From Chitinophagales bacterium (GTDB lineage: Bacteria; Bacteroidota; Bacteroidia; Chitinophagales; CAIOSU01), in assembly GCA_026003335.1 (NCBI GenBank), contig BPHB01000002.1, positions 744,001-808,000 of the forward strand: 64,000 nt of DNA, written 5' to 3'. Each line of letters opens with the position of its first letter. The first letter of the stretch is position 1. The notes below the pieces were generated by a model. It was not told where the DNA came from, made no database searches, and saw only the letters and a program-made list of their open reading frames with translations. Of this stretch, positions 34,742 to 42,583 are shown piece by piece. Made by a program: the position numbers and the translations under genes.

Positions 34742-35770
34742 TTACAACAGCCTGCGATTGGGCTTGTACCCGGACAACACCAGTATCTCCTGAGGGTCTT
34801 TCTTCAACAGCTCTTCAAACGGAGTGTCCGGAAACTTTTTCATATACGCCCGAACAATCTGCCAGCCCACCCAGGTTCCCACATTGCCCGGAGATTCCCG
34901 GGGCATACCGGTAGTGGACGGTCCGGGGGTCACATACCTGCGGTTGGTTTCCGCTGCCGTGGAATACAACAGCTCACGGTCTATAAAATACTTCCAGATT
35001 TCCGGTTCATTCATCTGGCACCATTGAATATCTTCAGGCCTATAGCCAATCTTCACATAGTCTTCCTCATCCGGCAAGGTAAGATCGGTAAAGTACAATA
35101 CTATGCCGTTTACAATCATCTGGCTGATGAGCCGGTTGTCCTTAGGCTGCGGATTGAAATAATATCCTGCCAGTGCCTTCATGCTGTTGGCCACAAGGTA
35201 TTCTTCTGAAAATTTCTCATACAGGTATTGTGGAAACAAGGAAGGATAGTACTTAAAGTCCTTTCCCAGGTACATATCCAGGCCTATGCCCAGATAAAAC
35301 GTGTCATAGGTAAGGGCCGCATAGCTGAAGTTGGAAAGGAAGGTGACGATTTCGGGAATTTTCTTTTGCGGGAAATAGTATTTCACATGCCGCAGTGCCC
35401 TTTCCAGTCTGGCGGCCTGCCTGCTAAAGTCTCCAAAAAGCGTGTGGCAACTGTCCCGCACCTCCAGCACATACGGATCGCGCAGGTAGGCTGCCAGCTT
35501 ATGGAAGGTGAGGCCTGGTTGCCTGCTGAAGCTGCCCAGGCCGAGAATCTGTTCGGCATAAAACGATACAAAGCCATGATACTGGCTGTCCAGCTCCGCC
35601 ACTTCTGCCTCCAGCCGGGTGGTATCCAGAGTGAAAATATCCTCCTCCAGACGATGGATAGTCAGGTTTAGTTCAATCCCGGACAGGTCAACTTTTTTCC
35701 TATTTTTGCCGCACTGGCAACCGGAAATTCCCAGCAGCAGAAAACACAAAATAACCCTGTAAAGCCGCAT
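34742..35770 (-). CDS. gldB: Gliding motility lipoprotein GldB
   Basis: The 342-residue lipoprotein (signal MRLYRVILCFLLLGISGC, lipid Cys at 18) matches GldB, which is required for T9SS-linked gliding in Bacteroidota: IHRLEEDIFTLDTTRLE near the N-terminus, then YLGIGLDMYLGKDFKYYPSL and a conserved C-terminal half with GNVGTWVGWQIVRAYM. The fold has similarity to DUF2268 peptidase-like proteins, but no catalytic function is known. The nadE genes lie nearby on the other strand, as in flavobacteria where nadE and gldB are neighbours. The divergent gap to the outer-membrane barrel gene is only 37 bases. Confidence 0.9.
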   Translation of the reverse strand: MRLYRVILCFLLLGISGCQCGKNRKKVDLSGIELNLTIHRLEEDIFTLDTTRLEAEVAELDSQYHGFVSFYAEQILGLGSFSRQPGLTFHKLAAYLRDPYVLEVRDSCHTLFGDFSRQAARLERALRHVKYYFPQKKIPEIVTFLSNFSYAALTYDTFYLGIGLDMYLGKDFKYYPSLFPQYLYEKFSEEYLVANSMKALAGYYFNPQPKDNRLISQMIVNGIVLYFTDLTLPDEEDYVKIGYRPEDIQWCQMNEPEIWKYFIDRELLYSTAAETNRRYVTPGPSTTGMPRESPGNVGTWVGWQIVRAYMKKFPDTPFEELLKKDPQEILVLSGYKPNRRLL

Positions 35771-35807
35771 GTGCGAACAATGATGTTTTTCGGCTAAATA
35801 TAGTAAA

Positions 35808-36500
35808 ATGGTATACAGCAGAATTTTATTCCTCGTGCTGATACTGGTGGCGTCCAGCCTCCAAGGTCAGGAAGTGCAGTTTGGTCTTAGCGGCAATCCG
35901 CTCATTTCCTGGATGAAAAGCGAATCCGGCAAGGTAGATAAAGGCAAGGTGAGGGCGGGTATTGAATACGGGCTGGCTGTAGACGTTATCTTCAAAAAAA
36001 ACTATATCCTCTCCACCGGCATCACCGCCGACCTCTGTGGCGGTAATCTGATTTATAATGACTCGCTGCCGGTACCCACGGCAAGTGGCGACTCCCTTAT
36101 TTACGGTGCCAATGCCCGCTTCAAACTGCAGTACGTAAACATACCGGTAATCTTTAAAATGCGCACCAATGAAATAGGCCGCTTCCGTTACTATGGCGGG
36201 CTGGGACTGGTGCCGGCTTTCCGGGTGAAATCCAATATGGACCTTACTGAAGGTGGAACTACTTATTATGACAACGCCAACATCCGCAAAGTAAAGGATG
36301 ATACCAATGGACTGCTGGTATCCAATATTTTTAATTTAAGCATGCACGTGGAAGCGGGGCTGGAATATCCTTTCAGCGATAACACTGCCCTGCGTGCCGG
36401 GGTCTTTTACCGTAACGGTTTCCTGAACGTCATCAGCGACAACAATGATGATTCCATTGTTCTGAATTATTTTGCTATCGCTATTGGCGTGCTTTTCTGA
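35808..36500 (+). CDS. Outer-membrane beta-barrel protein (PorT-like)
   Basis: The 230-residue protein has a signal peptide (MVYSRILFLVLILVASSLQGQ) and alternating beta-strand patterns through to a C-terminal strand ending in NYFAIAIGVLF, as expected of an outer-membrane barrel. Motifs such as FGLSGNPLISWMK and GIEYGLAVDVIFKKNYILSTGI resemble the PorT/porin-like barrel family of Bacteroidota; PorT is needed for type IX secretion in Porphyromonas. The gldB and nadE context agrees, but barrel families are hard to separate by eye, so the PorT assignment is tentative. Confidence 0.7.
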   Translation: MVYSRILFLVLILVASSLQGQEVQFGLSGNPLISWMKSESGKVDKGKVRAGIEYGLAVDVIFKKNYILSTGITADLCGGNLIYNDSLPVPTASGDSLIYGANARFKLQYVNIPVIFKMRTNEIGRFRYYGGLGLVPAFRVKSNMDLTEGGTTYYDNANIRKVKDDTNGLLVSNIFNLSMHVEAGLEYPFSDNTALRAGVFYRNGFLNVISDNNDDSIVLNYFAIAIGVLF

Positions 36501-36574
36501 ACAACCATGATCAGACTTTCTCCGTGTTTGCCTATTTACCCCTCTTACAGCCATAGCCTTACCTTTTCTGCAGC

Positions 36575-37387
36575 ATGAAAATTGCGGTAGCCCAGAATAA
36601 CTATCACATTGGAAATTTTAATCACAATATTGAAAAGATCCTTGCCGCTATTCGCAAAGCAAGGTCAGCAAAAGCCGACCTGATAATTTTTTCCGAGTTA
36701 GCTGTGTGCGGCTATCCTCCACGTGATTTTCTGGAGTTTGATGATTTTATTCAGCGTTGTGAAAACGCCATCCGCCTAATTGCCGCAGAAACCAAAGACA
36801 TCGCTGTCATTGTAGGCAGCCCGTCCAGAAATCCGCAGGTAGAAGGCAAAGACCTGTTTAACTCGGCATTTTACCTTGCAGACGGGCAGGTGAAAGACGT
36901 GGTGCATAAAGCCTTGCTGCCCACCTATGACGTATTTGATGAGTATCGTTACTTTGAACCTGCACGCGAATTCCATGTAGTGCGTTGCAAAAACCTGAAG
37001 CTGGCGGTAACCGTGTGTGAAGACATCTGGAATGTTGGCAATGACAATCCGCTGTATACCCTTTGCCCTATGGATGAGCTCATCAACGAAAATCCCGATG
37101 TGCTTATCAACATTTCCGCCTCGCCCTTTGATTACACGCAGACAGAAAATCGTCTTCGGGTGCTGCGTGCCAATGCCGCACGTTACCGCTTGCCTGTTTT
37201 CTACGTGAACCATGTGGGCGCGCAAACCGAGCTCATCTTTGACGGAGGCTCCATCGTGATGAATGCTGCCGGAAAGGTGGTGGATGAACTCCCCTACTTT
37301 GAAGAATGCTACCGCGAATATGATCTGGAGGCAGTGATAGCCTCTGCCTCAGGTCAGCAGGAAGACAGGCTTGCCCAGTCTTACTGA
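36575..37387 (+). CDS. nadE: NAD synthetase, glutaminase domain (N-terminal part of split nadE)
   Basis: The 270-residue reading frame is the carbon-nitrogen hydrolase (glutaminase) domain of glutamine-dependent NAD synthetase. The catalytic triad is intact: Glu41 (FSELAVCGYPP), Lys112 (VHKALLPTYD) and Cys148 (VTVCEDIW). In the normal single protein this domain releases ammonia from glutamine and passes it through a tunnel to the synthetase domain. Here the frame ends at a TGA (37385-37387) while the synthetase domain continues one frame away from about 37341. Nothing appears lost between the domains, so one insertion or deletion separates them. Confidence 0.9.
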   Translation: MKIAVAQNNYHIGNFNHNIEKILAAIRKARSAKADLIIFSELAVCGYPPRDFLEFDDFIQRCENAIRLIAAETKDIAVIVGSPSRNPQVEGKDLFNSAFYLADGQVKDVVHKALLPTYDVFDEYRYFEPAREFHVVRCKNLKLAVTVCEDIWNVGNDNPLYTLCPMDELINENPDVLINISASPFDYTQTENRLRVLRANAARYRLPVFYVNHVGAQTELIFDGGSIVMNAAGKVVDELPYFEECYREYDLEAVIASASGQQEDRLAQSY

Positions 37388-38234
37388 AGTAGAGAAAATA
37401 CATGATGCGCTGGTGCTGGGCATCCGCGATTACTTCGCCAAGCTGGGCTTCAGAAAAGCCGTACTGGGTTTGTCAGGTGGTATTGATTCCGCTGTCACGC
37501 TTGTGCTCGCAGCACGCGCACTGGGCCCCGACAATGTGCTTTCTCTGCTTATGCCTTCCGAATTTTCTTCGCCCGAGTCGGTCACCGATGCGGAAGAGTT
37601 GTGCAGAAGGCTGCATGCCGGCTATGCTATTGTGCCGATCACCGACATTTACAGAGCTTGCCTTGACACAATACCGGTGTTCAGGAATTCACCCTTCGGC
37701 ATTGCGGAAGAAAATATCCAGGCGCGCATACGGGCCAATATCCTGATGGCTTACGCCAACAAGCAGGGCGCTATTCTGCTGAATACTTCCAACAAGAGCG
37801 AAGCGGCAGTGGGCTATGGCACCCTCTATGGAGACATGTGCGGAGGACTCTCCGTATTGGGTGATGTGTACAAAACGCAGGTTTATGCCCTGGCCGCTTA
37901 TCTGAACCGCGATACAGAGCTCATTCCGCAGAATATTATCCGTAAGGCTCCTTCTGCTGAATTGCGCCCCAACCAGAAAGACACCGACTCGCTGCCCGAA
38001 TACACCATTCTGGATAAAATACTTTATCAGTACATTGAAAAACGGCAAGGCCCCAAAGAGCTGGTACGCATGGGCTTTGACAAGGCTCTGGTTGACCGCG
38101 TGCTGAAAATGGTCAATACCAACGAATACAAACGGCATCAGACTCCGCCCATTCTGCGGGTTTCACCCAAAGCCTTCGGCATGGGCCGCAGAATGCCCAT
38201 AGTGGCAAAATATCTCTCGGAGCCTTCAGATTGA
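37371..38234 (+). CDS. nadE: NAD synthetase, ammonia-ligase domain (C-terminal part of split nadE)
   Basis: The 287-residue frame carries the synthetase domain: P-loop GLSGGIDS (residues 33-40), the MPSEFSSPESVTDA segment, LNTSNKSEAAVGYGTLYGDMCGG, and KAPSAELRPNQKDTDSLPEY. It adenylates nicotinate adenine dinucleotide and amidates it to NAD. The frame opens after a TAG at 37338-37340, and the only usable start near its N-terminus is a TTG at 37371; it overlaps the glutaminase frame by 17 bases. Either the two are made as separate subunits, or the break is a sequencing/assembly error in a single gene of about 550 codons. Confidence 0.9.
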   Translation: MPSLTEVEKIHDALVLGIRDYFAKLGFRKAVLGLSGGIDSAVTLVLAARALGPDNVLSLLMPSEFSSPESVTDAEELCRRLHAGYAIVPITDIYRACLDTIPVFRNSPFGIAEENIQARIRANILMAYANKQGAILLNTSNKSEAAVGYGTLYGDMCGGLSVLGDVYKTQVYALAAYLNRDTELIPQNIIRKAPSAELRPNQKDTDSLPEYTILDKILYQYIEKRQGPKELVRMGFDKALVDRVLKMVNTNEYKRHQTPPILRVSPKAFGMGRRMPIVAKYLSEPSD

Positions 38235-38276
38235 TGTTATTTTTACCGATGATATATCTGAATAAATACTCCACAC

Positions 38277-39044
38277 ATGCACATTAAAGAAAAATTTAAC
38301 CTCACGGGCAAGGTAGCTATCATCACAGGCGCCAGCAAGGGCATAGGCCGCGCCATTGCCGAAGCTCTGGGGCAATGCGGAGCCCGCGTAGTGGTATCCA
38401 GCCGCAAACAGGAAGCCGTAGATGCGGTAGCCGCTGAACTGAAGGCTCAGCAGATAGAGGCGCTCGCTGTTGCCGCACACATGGGTCAGGAAGAAGACAT
38501 CCAACGCCTTGCCTCCGAAACACGGAAGCATTTCGGCCGCATTGATATTCTTGTGAACAATGCAGCTTCCAATCCGGTTTTCGGTCCTATTGCCGACACC
38601 AACCCTGCCGCATTTGACAAAATCATCGGTGTGAATCTGCGGGGACCTTTCCTGCTGAGTAACGAAGTTTACCCCGACATGCGCAGACAAGGGGGCGGCT
38701 CCATCATCCACATCAGCAGTGTAGAGGGATTAACTCCCTCACCCGGACTGGGCATCTACAGCGTAAGCAAAGCCTCTCTTCTCATGCTCACCAAAGCACA
38801 AGCCCGTGAATGGGGCAGTGATGGCATTCGTGTCAATGCCATCTGTCCGGGGCTGATTCAAACCAAGTTCAGCCGCGCCCTCTGGGAAAATGCAGACGTA
38901 CTCCAGCATTTCCTCGGTAAAACCGCCCTGCAGCGCATAGGGCAACCTGAAGATATAGCCGGACTGGCCGTGTTTCTTGCTTCCGATGCAGCCGTTTACT
39001 GCACAGGCAGCATGTTTATTGCTGATGGCGGTTATCTCATCTGA
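38277..39044 (+). CDS. SDR family NAD(P)-dependent oxidoreductase
   Basis: The 255-residue classical short-chain dehydrogenase has the cofactor motif TGASKGIG, the NNAAS motif, the catalytic Ser in IIHISSVEG, the YSVSK Tyr/Lys pair and the C-terminal QPEDIAGLAVFLASD then GSMFIADGGYLI. The TGASKGIGRA plus SSRKQEA segment with an Arg after the second strand suggests NADP(H). Substrate is unknown; relatives include dehydrogenase/reductase 4-like enzymes. It follows the nadE frames in the same direction with a 42-base gap. Confidence 0.92.
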   Translation: MHIKEKFNLTGKVAIITGASKGIGRAIAEALGQCGARVVVSSRKQEAVDAVAAELKAQQIEALAVAAHMGQEEDIQRLASETRKHFGRIDILVNNAASNPVFGPIADTNPAAFDKIIGVNLRGPFLLSNEVYPDMRRQGGGSIIHISSVEGLTPSPGLGIYSVSKASLLMLTKAQAREWGSDGIRVNAICPGLIQTKFSRALWENADVLQHFLGKTALQRIGQPEDIAGLAVFLASDAAVYCTGSMFIADGGYLI

Positions 39045-39122
39045 ACATACCTTGACCAGCAGCCTGCAAGCGCATGTATTACGCAATGACCCGTAACTCT
39101 TTGTTGTTGTCCGGTAACTTCT

Positions 39123-39144
39123 CCGGGAAAAATGTTTTTTCCGG
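39123..39144 (+). repeat. Short inverted repeat upstream of the LytTR gene
   Basis: CCGGGAAAAA and TTTTTTCCGG pair (10 bp, one G-T) around a 2-base loop. It sits between the SDR gene and the LytTR gene with no T run after the stem. It may be a terminator remnant or a regulatory hairpin. Confidence 0.35.
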
Positions 39145-39214
39145 GCTGAAAAAACTTGAAAAAAACACGCTAAAACTTCAACTACACTACTGGTTTTAAA
39201 AAAACGCGGTAGTT

Positions 39215-39616
39215 ATGAAAACAGGTGCTCAGGAGAAAATTGTTTCCGTATCTTTTGACTGTAAAATACACGGCAGCATACGCGAGCGGGTGGTGATTTA
39301 TCCCCGCGCTGCGGATATTATACTGATTGAAGGCGATGACAACTACTCCACCATCCATTTTACCGCAGAATATCAGAAGACGCTGCACAGTATTCTCCGT
39401 GACCCTGCGCTGAAGGTAGCCAAGACTCTGAAATATTTTGAAGAAAAACTGCGCGACTACGGCTGCTTCTTCCGCTGCAGCCGCGGAGCTATTGTCAACC
39501 TGCATTATGTGCGGCTGCTGCGCAGCCGCACCATCTACCTGCATACACTGGACAAAGCCGTCTTTCTCTCCGGTGAGCTCGTAGCAGGATTTAAAAATGC
39601 CATGGACCGCATCTGA
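39215..39616 (+). CDS. Stand-alone LytTR DNA-binding protein
   Basis: The 133-residue product is a single LytTR domain (DIILIEGDDNYSTIHF, KTLKYFEEKL, FFRCSRGAIVNLHYV) with a short N-terminal extension and no receiver domain. LytTR proteins bind imperfect direct repeats upstream of target genes and are often controlled by a partner histidine kinase; none is adjacent. The gene stands alone, with 170 bases upstream and about 245 bases downstream. Orphan LytTR regulators of this size are common in Bacteroidota. Confidence 0.88.
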   Translation: MKTGAQEKIVSVSFDCKIHGSIRERVVIYPRAADIILIEGDDNYSTIHFTAEYQKTLHSILRDPALKVAKTLKYFEEKLRDYGCFFRCSRGAIVNLHYVRLLRSRTIYLHTLDKAVFLSGELVAGFKNAMDRI

Positions 39617-39861
39617 AGCGGCAGCAGCTTTTCTCAGCGCATGCTCCCTTAAGCTCACCCGCAAGTACTGCCCCCTAAACATACATTGCCTTTTTACGGC
39701 TCTGCGCACACCTTGACTGCCGTAATCATACACCGCCAGGTTTACTCCGGAAAAGCCTGCGCTGATGCGCCCTCCACCCGCGCATTGACCGGTTGCCTGC
39801 CGCTGCCGGACCGGTGTATGCCGATTTGTTGACCCTAACCATTAAAAAAAATTTTTACGTC

Positions 39862-40188
39862 ATGAAAAGTATAGTACTGTTGTTGTGTGCCCTGCTGGCG
39901 GTGCCGGCAGCCACCTTCTCCGGAACCTCCGCAGCCTCAGCCGAAAAGAAAAGCATTGAAGTGCTGGACATCGTGATGGAAGGTGATATCCTTTATGCCT
40001 ATTCAGACAACCCTAATGACCCGCTGAAGCAGCTCATCGTGTATAACCTGCAACTGGCCAAGGTGGCTGACACCTACTGCTCGGGGCAGCAGTGCTCGCT
40101 GGATTTGAGCTTCCTCCAGAGAGGCTATTACATAGCCGTTGCCGTAAGCAAACACAACAAATACTCCGAGGAGATTTACGTGCCGTAA
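39862..40188 (+). CDS. Small exported beta-sandwich protein, unknown function
   Basis: The 108-residue product begins at ATG 39862 with a signal peptide (MKSIVLLLCALLAVPAATFSG). The mature part (about 85 residues) ends in LDLSFLQRGYYIAVAVSKHN and YVP, resembling DUF3244-like or type A sorting-domain beta-sandwich folds. It contains two Cys five residues apart (YCSGQQC) that could form a disulfide. It is too short to be a cargo plus a sorting domain, so it may be a stand-alone small domain. The 39793 frame start is not used, because it adds a leader before the signal peptide. Confidence 0.6.
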   Translation: MKSIVLLLCALLAVPAATFSGTSAASAEKKSIEVLDIVMEGDILYAYSDNPNDPLKQLIVYNLQLAKVADTYCSGQQCSLDLSFLQRGYYIAVAVSKHNKYSEEIYVP

Positions 40189-40204
40189 GCGGAGAGGCGC
40201 CCGC

Positions 40205-41643
40205 TTACACCGCACGGGGAGCATGCCTGCCGAGGCATTGCCGGGCCATGGCAAGGAGCCATTTTCTTGCGGGAAATTTTTCCTCTTCCAGCAAGCGGCC
40301 CAGCAGCACTTCCAGCGCTGCGCGGTCATGGCGCGCCCGCTCCAGCAGCCGGAAGTAGTCCAGAAATTTTTTAAACAGCAGCGCCTGCTCCCCTATCTGG
40401 CGCTGGTGCCGCTCCAGATGCTTGCGGAACATGTCTATGCAGGCATCTACCGAGGGGTCTTCGCTTTCAAAGGCAATTTTCAGCATCAGCTCCCGCACCG
40501 CAAACCCGAAGTAGGCATCGGTGCGGTTGTGGCTGGCCTGCATCAGATGGCGCGAGGCGGAGGTGAAGTCTCTTCTTTGCATACAACAGCTCCGCCATCG
40601 TGAGGTGGTAATAGTCATCCCGCTGCGCAGGCGGCAAATGGGGGCGGTAGGCTTCGGCAAACTGCGCAGCCCATTCCAGGCGGTTGAGGTGAATAGCTGC
40701 CACTACCACGTTCTTATACAAAAAGGGGCTGAGCAATCCATTCACCAGTAACAGATTTTTATCCATCCGCTTCCGGATGATGTCCAGAAATTCTTCAAAA
40801 AACGGGTGCTGCTCGCGGTTCACCTGCACGATGCAGTAATTCTGCAGGTATTCATAAAAAATTCTCAAGGACTTCGGATGTATCGGTTTTCATGCCGCAT
40901 TACCGCTCTTTCACCTTGCGGTAATAGTCCAGAGCCTTCTGCGGGTCGCGCTCGGTGTTGAGGTGAAACAGGTGGGCATAGATATACAGGTAGGGGTCAT
41001 CCTCGCCAGCTGCCTGAAGGAAGCGCCGGGCCTCCTGCTTTGCGGCTTCGTCCAGGGGTATGCCTACCAGGCGCTCACGGTTGGCGGCTTCGTTGAGGTA
41101 ACAGATCTTTTTGGTCATATAAAATCGGGTAAGCGCATCCATAGCCGCATCCAGGCGGTTGGCGGTATTGCGTTGTAGTCTATGGTTCAGACCCTCCATG
41201 GTGACTTCTTCCAGGTGGTAAAGGCGTTCCCAATAGGTTTCGTCCCGGAAAGCCACGGCATCCAGCTCTTTGCGCACCTGCCTTTCCAGGGCTGCCGCCT
41301 CGGAGTCCATGCCCAGTTGCTTATAGGCGCGCAGCAGGCGCAGCCGTTGCTCATACTCATCCAGGCCAAGCTCCAGCACCAGAAACTGGCGCACCAGCTC
41401 ATGCAGGCGGGTGAGTTTTTTCAGCAGTTCGTTTTCGGTTTTTATGGCGCTGACCTGCTGCAGGATGGCTTTGCGCGTGGTGGCTTTCGGCTCATACCGC
41501 GGGTAGAGCATCAGCAGATAGTCAAACAGCTTCGTAAGGTCAGCGTCTTTATTGAAATAGGGTGATGCGATAAAATCACCCAGACGCTGCATCTGCGCGG
41601 GACTTATTCTTTTCAATATCTCTACCACCCTGGGTTGCCGCAT
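40205..41643 (-). pseudogene. Helical protein gene broken by two frameshifts
   Basis: One coding sequence of about 480 codons is spread over three minus-strand frames: 41643-40900, 40868-40467 and 40660-40205. The first frame (MRQPRVVEILKRISPAQMQR and SPYFNKDADLTKLFDYLL) starts at the ATG 41643 and resembles a family of Bacteroidota proteins of roughly 500 residues with the SP.FNK motif. The first break lies between 40900 and 40861, by a run of six A/T pairs; the second is near 40567-40580 (an AAGAAGAGA repeat on the minus strand). No residues seem lost at the second break, so each looks like a single-base event. The protein is helical and of unknown function. Sequencing error and true decay cannot be told apart here. 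Confidence 0.7.
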
Positions 41644-41957
41644 ACGCAAGTTTTTCCGCTTTGCCTATCCCGTGCAGAAGCGTGCAGCTCTGCCTCCCGT
41701 AAAGCTACAGGGCGGAAGTGAGCCGGATTTTTGTCCATGGCTGTCTGCAGGTGTCCGGCTAACTTGCTTGCAGAACACACGCTTCCGCAGAGGCGTTGAA
41801 ACTAAAAAACATTTCAGATGTGGCATGCAGAAAAAGGAAAATTTTATACACATCCGTGAAAAGCATTACGCAGGCTGCATCAAAGAAGCCTTTATCAGCA
41901 GCTTTGACGGAGCGTGGATGAAGAGTGTTTATGATACATTATAAAATTCAATTACCC
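41644..41957. other. Intergenic gap upstream of the LuxR-type genes
   Basis: These 314 bases lie between the broken gene and the first LuxR-type gene. An ORF of 90 codons at 41672-41944 has no coding appearance. I see no tRNA or clear promoter box. Confidence 0.5.
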
Positions 41958-42197
41958 ATGCAATTAACCAGAAAAGAAAGACAGGTGCTGCTGCACGTCA
42001 TCAAAGGTGACAGTAACGCCACTATAGCTGCCGAGCTGGGCATCAAAGTCAACACGGTAAAGTCGTACAAGATGCGTATTCTGCGGAAATACAACCGGCT
42101 GGGCATCCGCAGCTATCGGCAGCTGCGCGAAGCCATTGATAAGGCCTTTGAACAAACACGAAGGGACTACTCCGCATACCGGGAGCCTATTCTCTGA
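41958..42197 (+). CDS. Stand-alone LuxR/GerE-type HTH protein (first)
   Basis: The 79-residue product is essentially one LuxR C-terminal (GerE) helix-turn-helix: LTRKERQVLLHVIKG, IAAELGIKVNTVKSYKMRILRKYN, then a short tail. It has no receiver or ligand-binding domain. ATG 41958 is chosen because the family begins MQLTRKE; the upstream frame start at 41925 adds a non-family leader. It is followed by a second HTH protein 34 bases downstream. Confidence 0.85.
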   Translation: MQLTRKERQVLLHVIKGDSNATIAAELGIKVNTVKSYKMRILRKYNRLGIRSYRQLREAIDKAFEQTRRDYSAYREPIL

Positions 42198-42231
42198 GTA
42201 AGAAGATGCAAGAAAATAAAAACATTCAGAC

Positions 42232-42489
42232 ATGAGCGGTAAGGAGAAGCCCAAAGGACCTGTTCCACAGAAAGGACAGGAGGGGAAAAGCAAAGAAAAA
42301 GATCCTCCATGGTTTTTCACGCGAAGAGAGAGTGAAGTGATTGATCTGATGTTGCAGCTAAAGTCTAATGAAGAGATAGCGCGGGCGCTGCATATATCTG
42401 TACACACGGTAGCCTCCTATAAAAAGCGGATCATGAATAAAGTCAGGATGGCCGAGCGGGTGCAGTCAAAGAAAGAGGAGAAGGCATAG
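42232..42489 (+). CDS. Stand-alone LuxR/GerE-type HTH protein (second)
   Basis: The 85-residue product has a basic, Lys/Pro-rich N-terminus (KEKPKGPVPQKGQEGKSKEK) and a single GerE-type HTH: FFTRRESEVIDLMLQLKS, IARALHISVHTVASYKKRIMNKV. It diverges from the first HTH (K.NTVKSYK versus S.HTVASYK), so the pair may be an old duplication. Two successive stand-alone HTH proteins could form a heterodimer. Confidence 0.83.
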   Translation: MSGKEKPKGPVPQKGQEGKSKEKDPPWFFTRRESEVIDLMLQLKSNEEIARALHISVHTVASYKKRIMNKVRMAERVQSKKEEKA

Positions 42490-42569
42490 GCTGCCGGGCG
42501 AACTCTTTTGCGTACAGGGCAAAGCTGACAAGCCAGGTGTATGTGTTTCGGATATTTGGTATTCCAGCC

Positions 42570-42577
42570 TATTTTTG
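42570..42577 (+). promoter_or_regulatory. Promoter-like element for the TMTC-like gene
   Basis: TATTTTTG at 42570-42577 is a perfect TAnnTTTG box with TTTC 20 bases upstream. Transcription would start close to the ATG at 42584, giving an almost leaderless mRNA with the GC hairpin at its 5' end. Confidence 0.35.
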
Positions 42578-42583
42578 TGGACC

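Noticed and set aside
36575-38234. Programmed frameshift in nadE
   Set aside because: No slippery run, downstream hairpin or stimulatory element is visible at 37360-37390. A shift signal cannot be excluded, but it is not supported.
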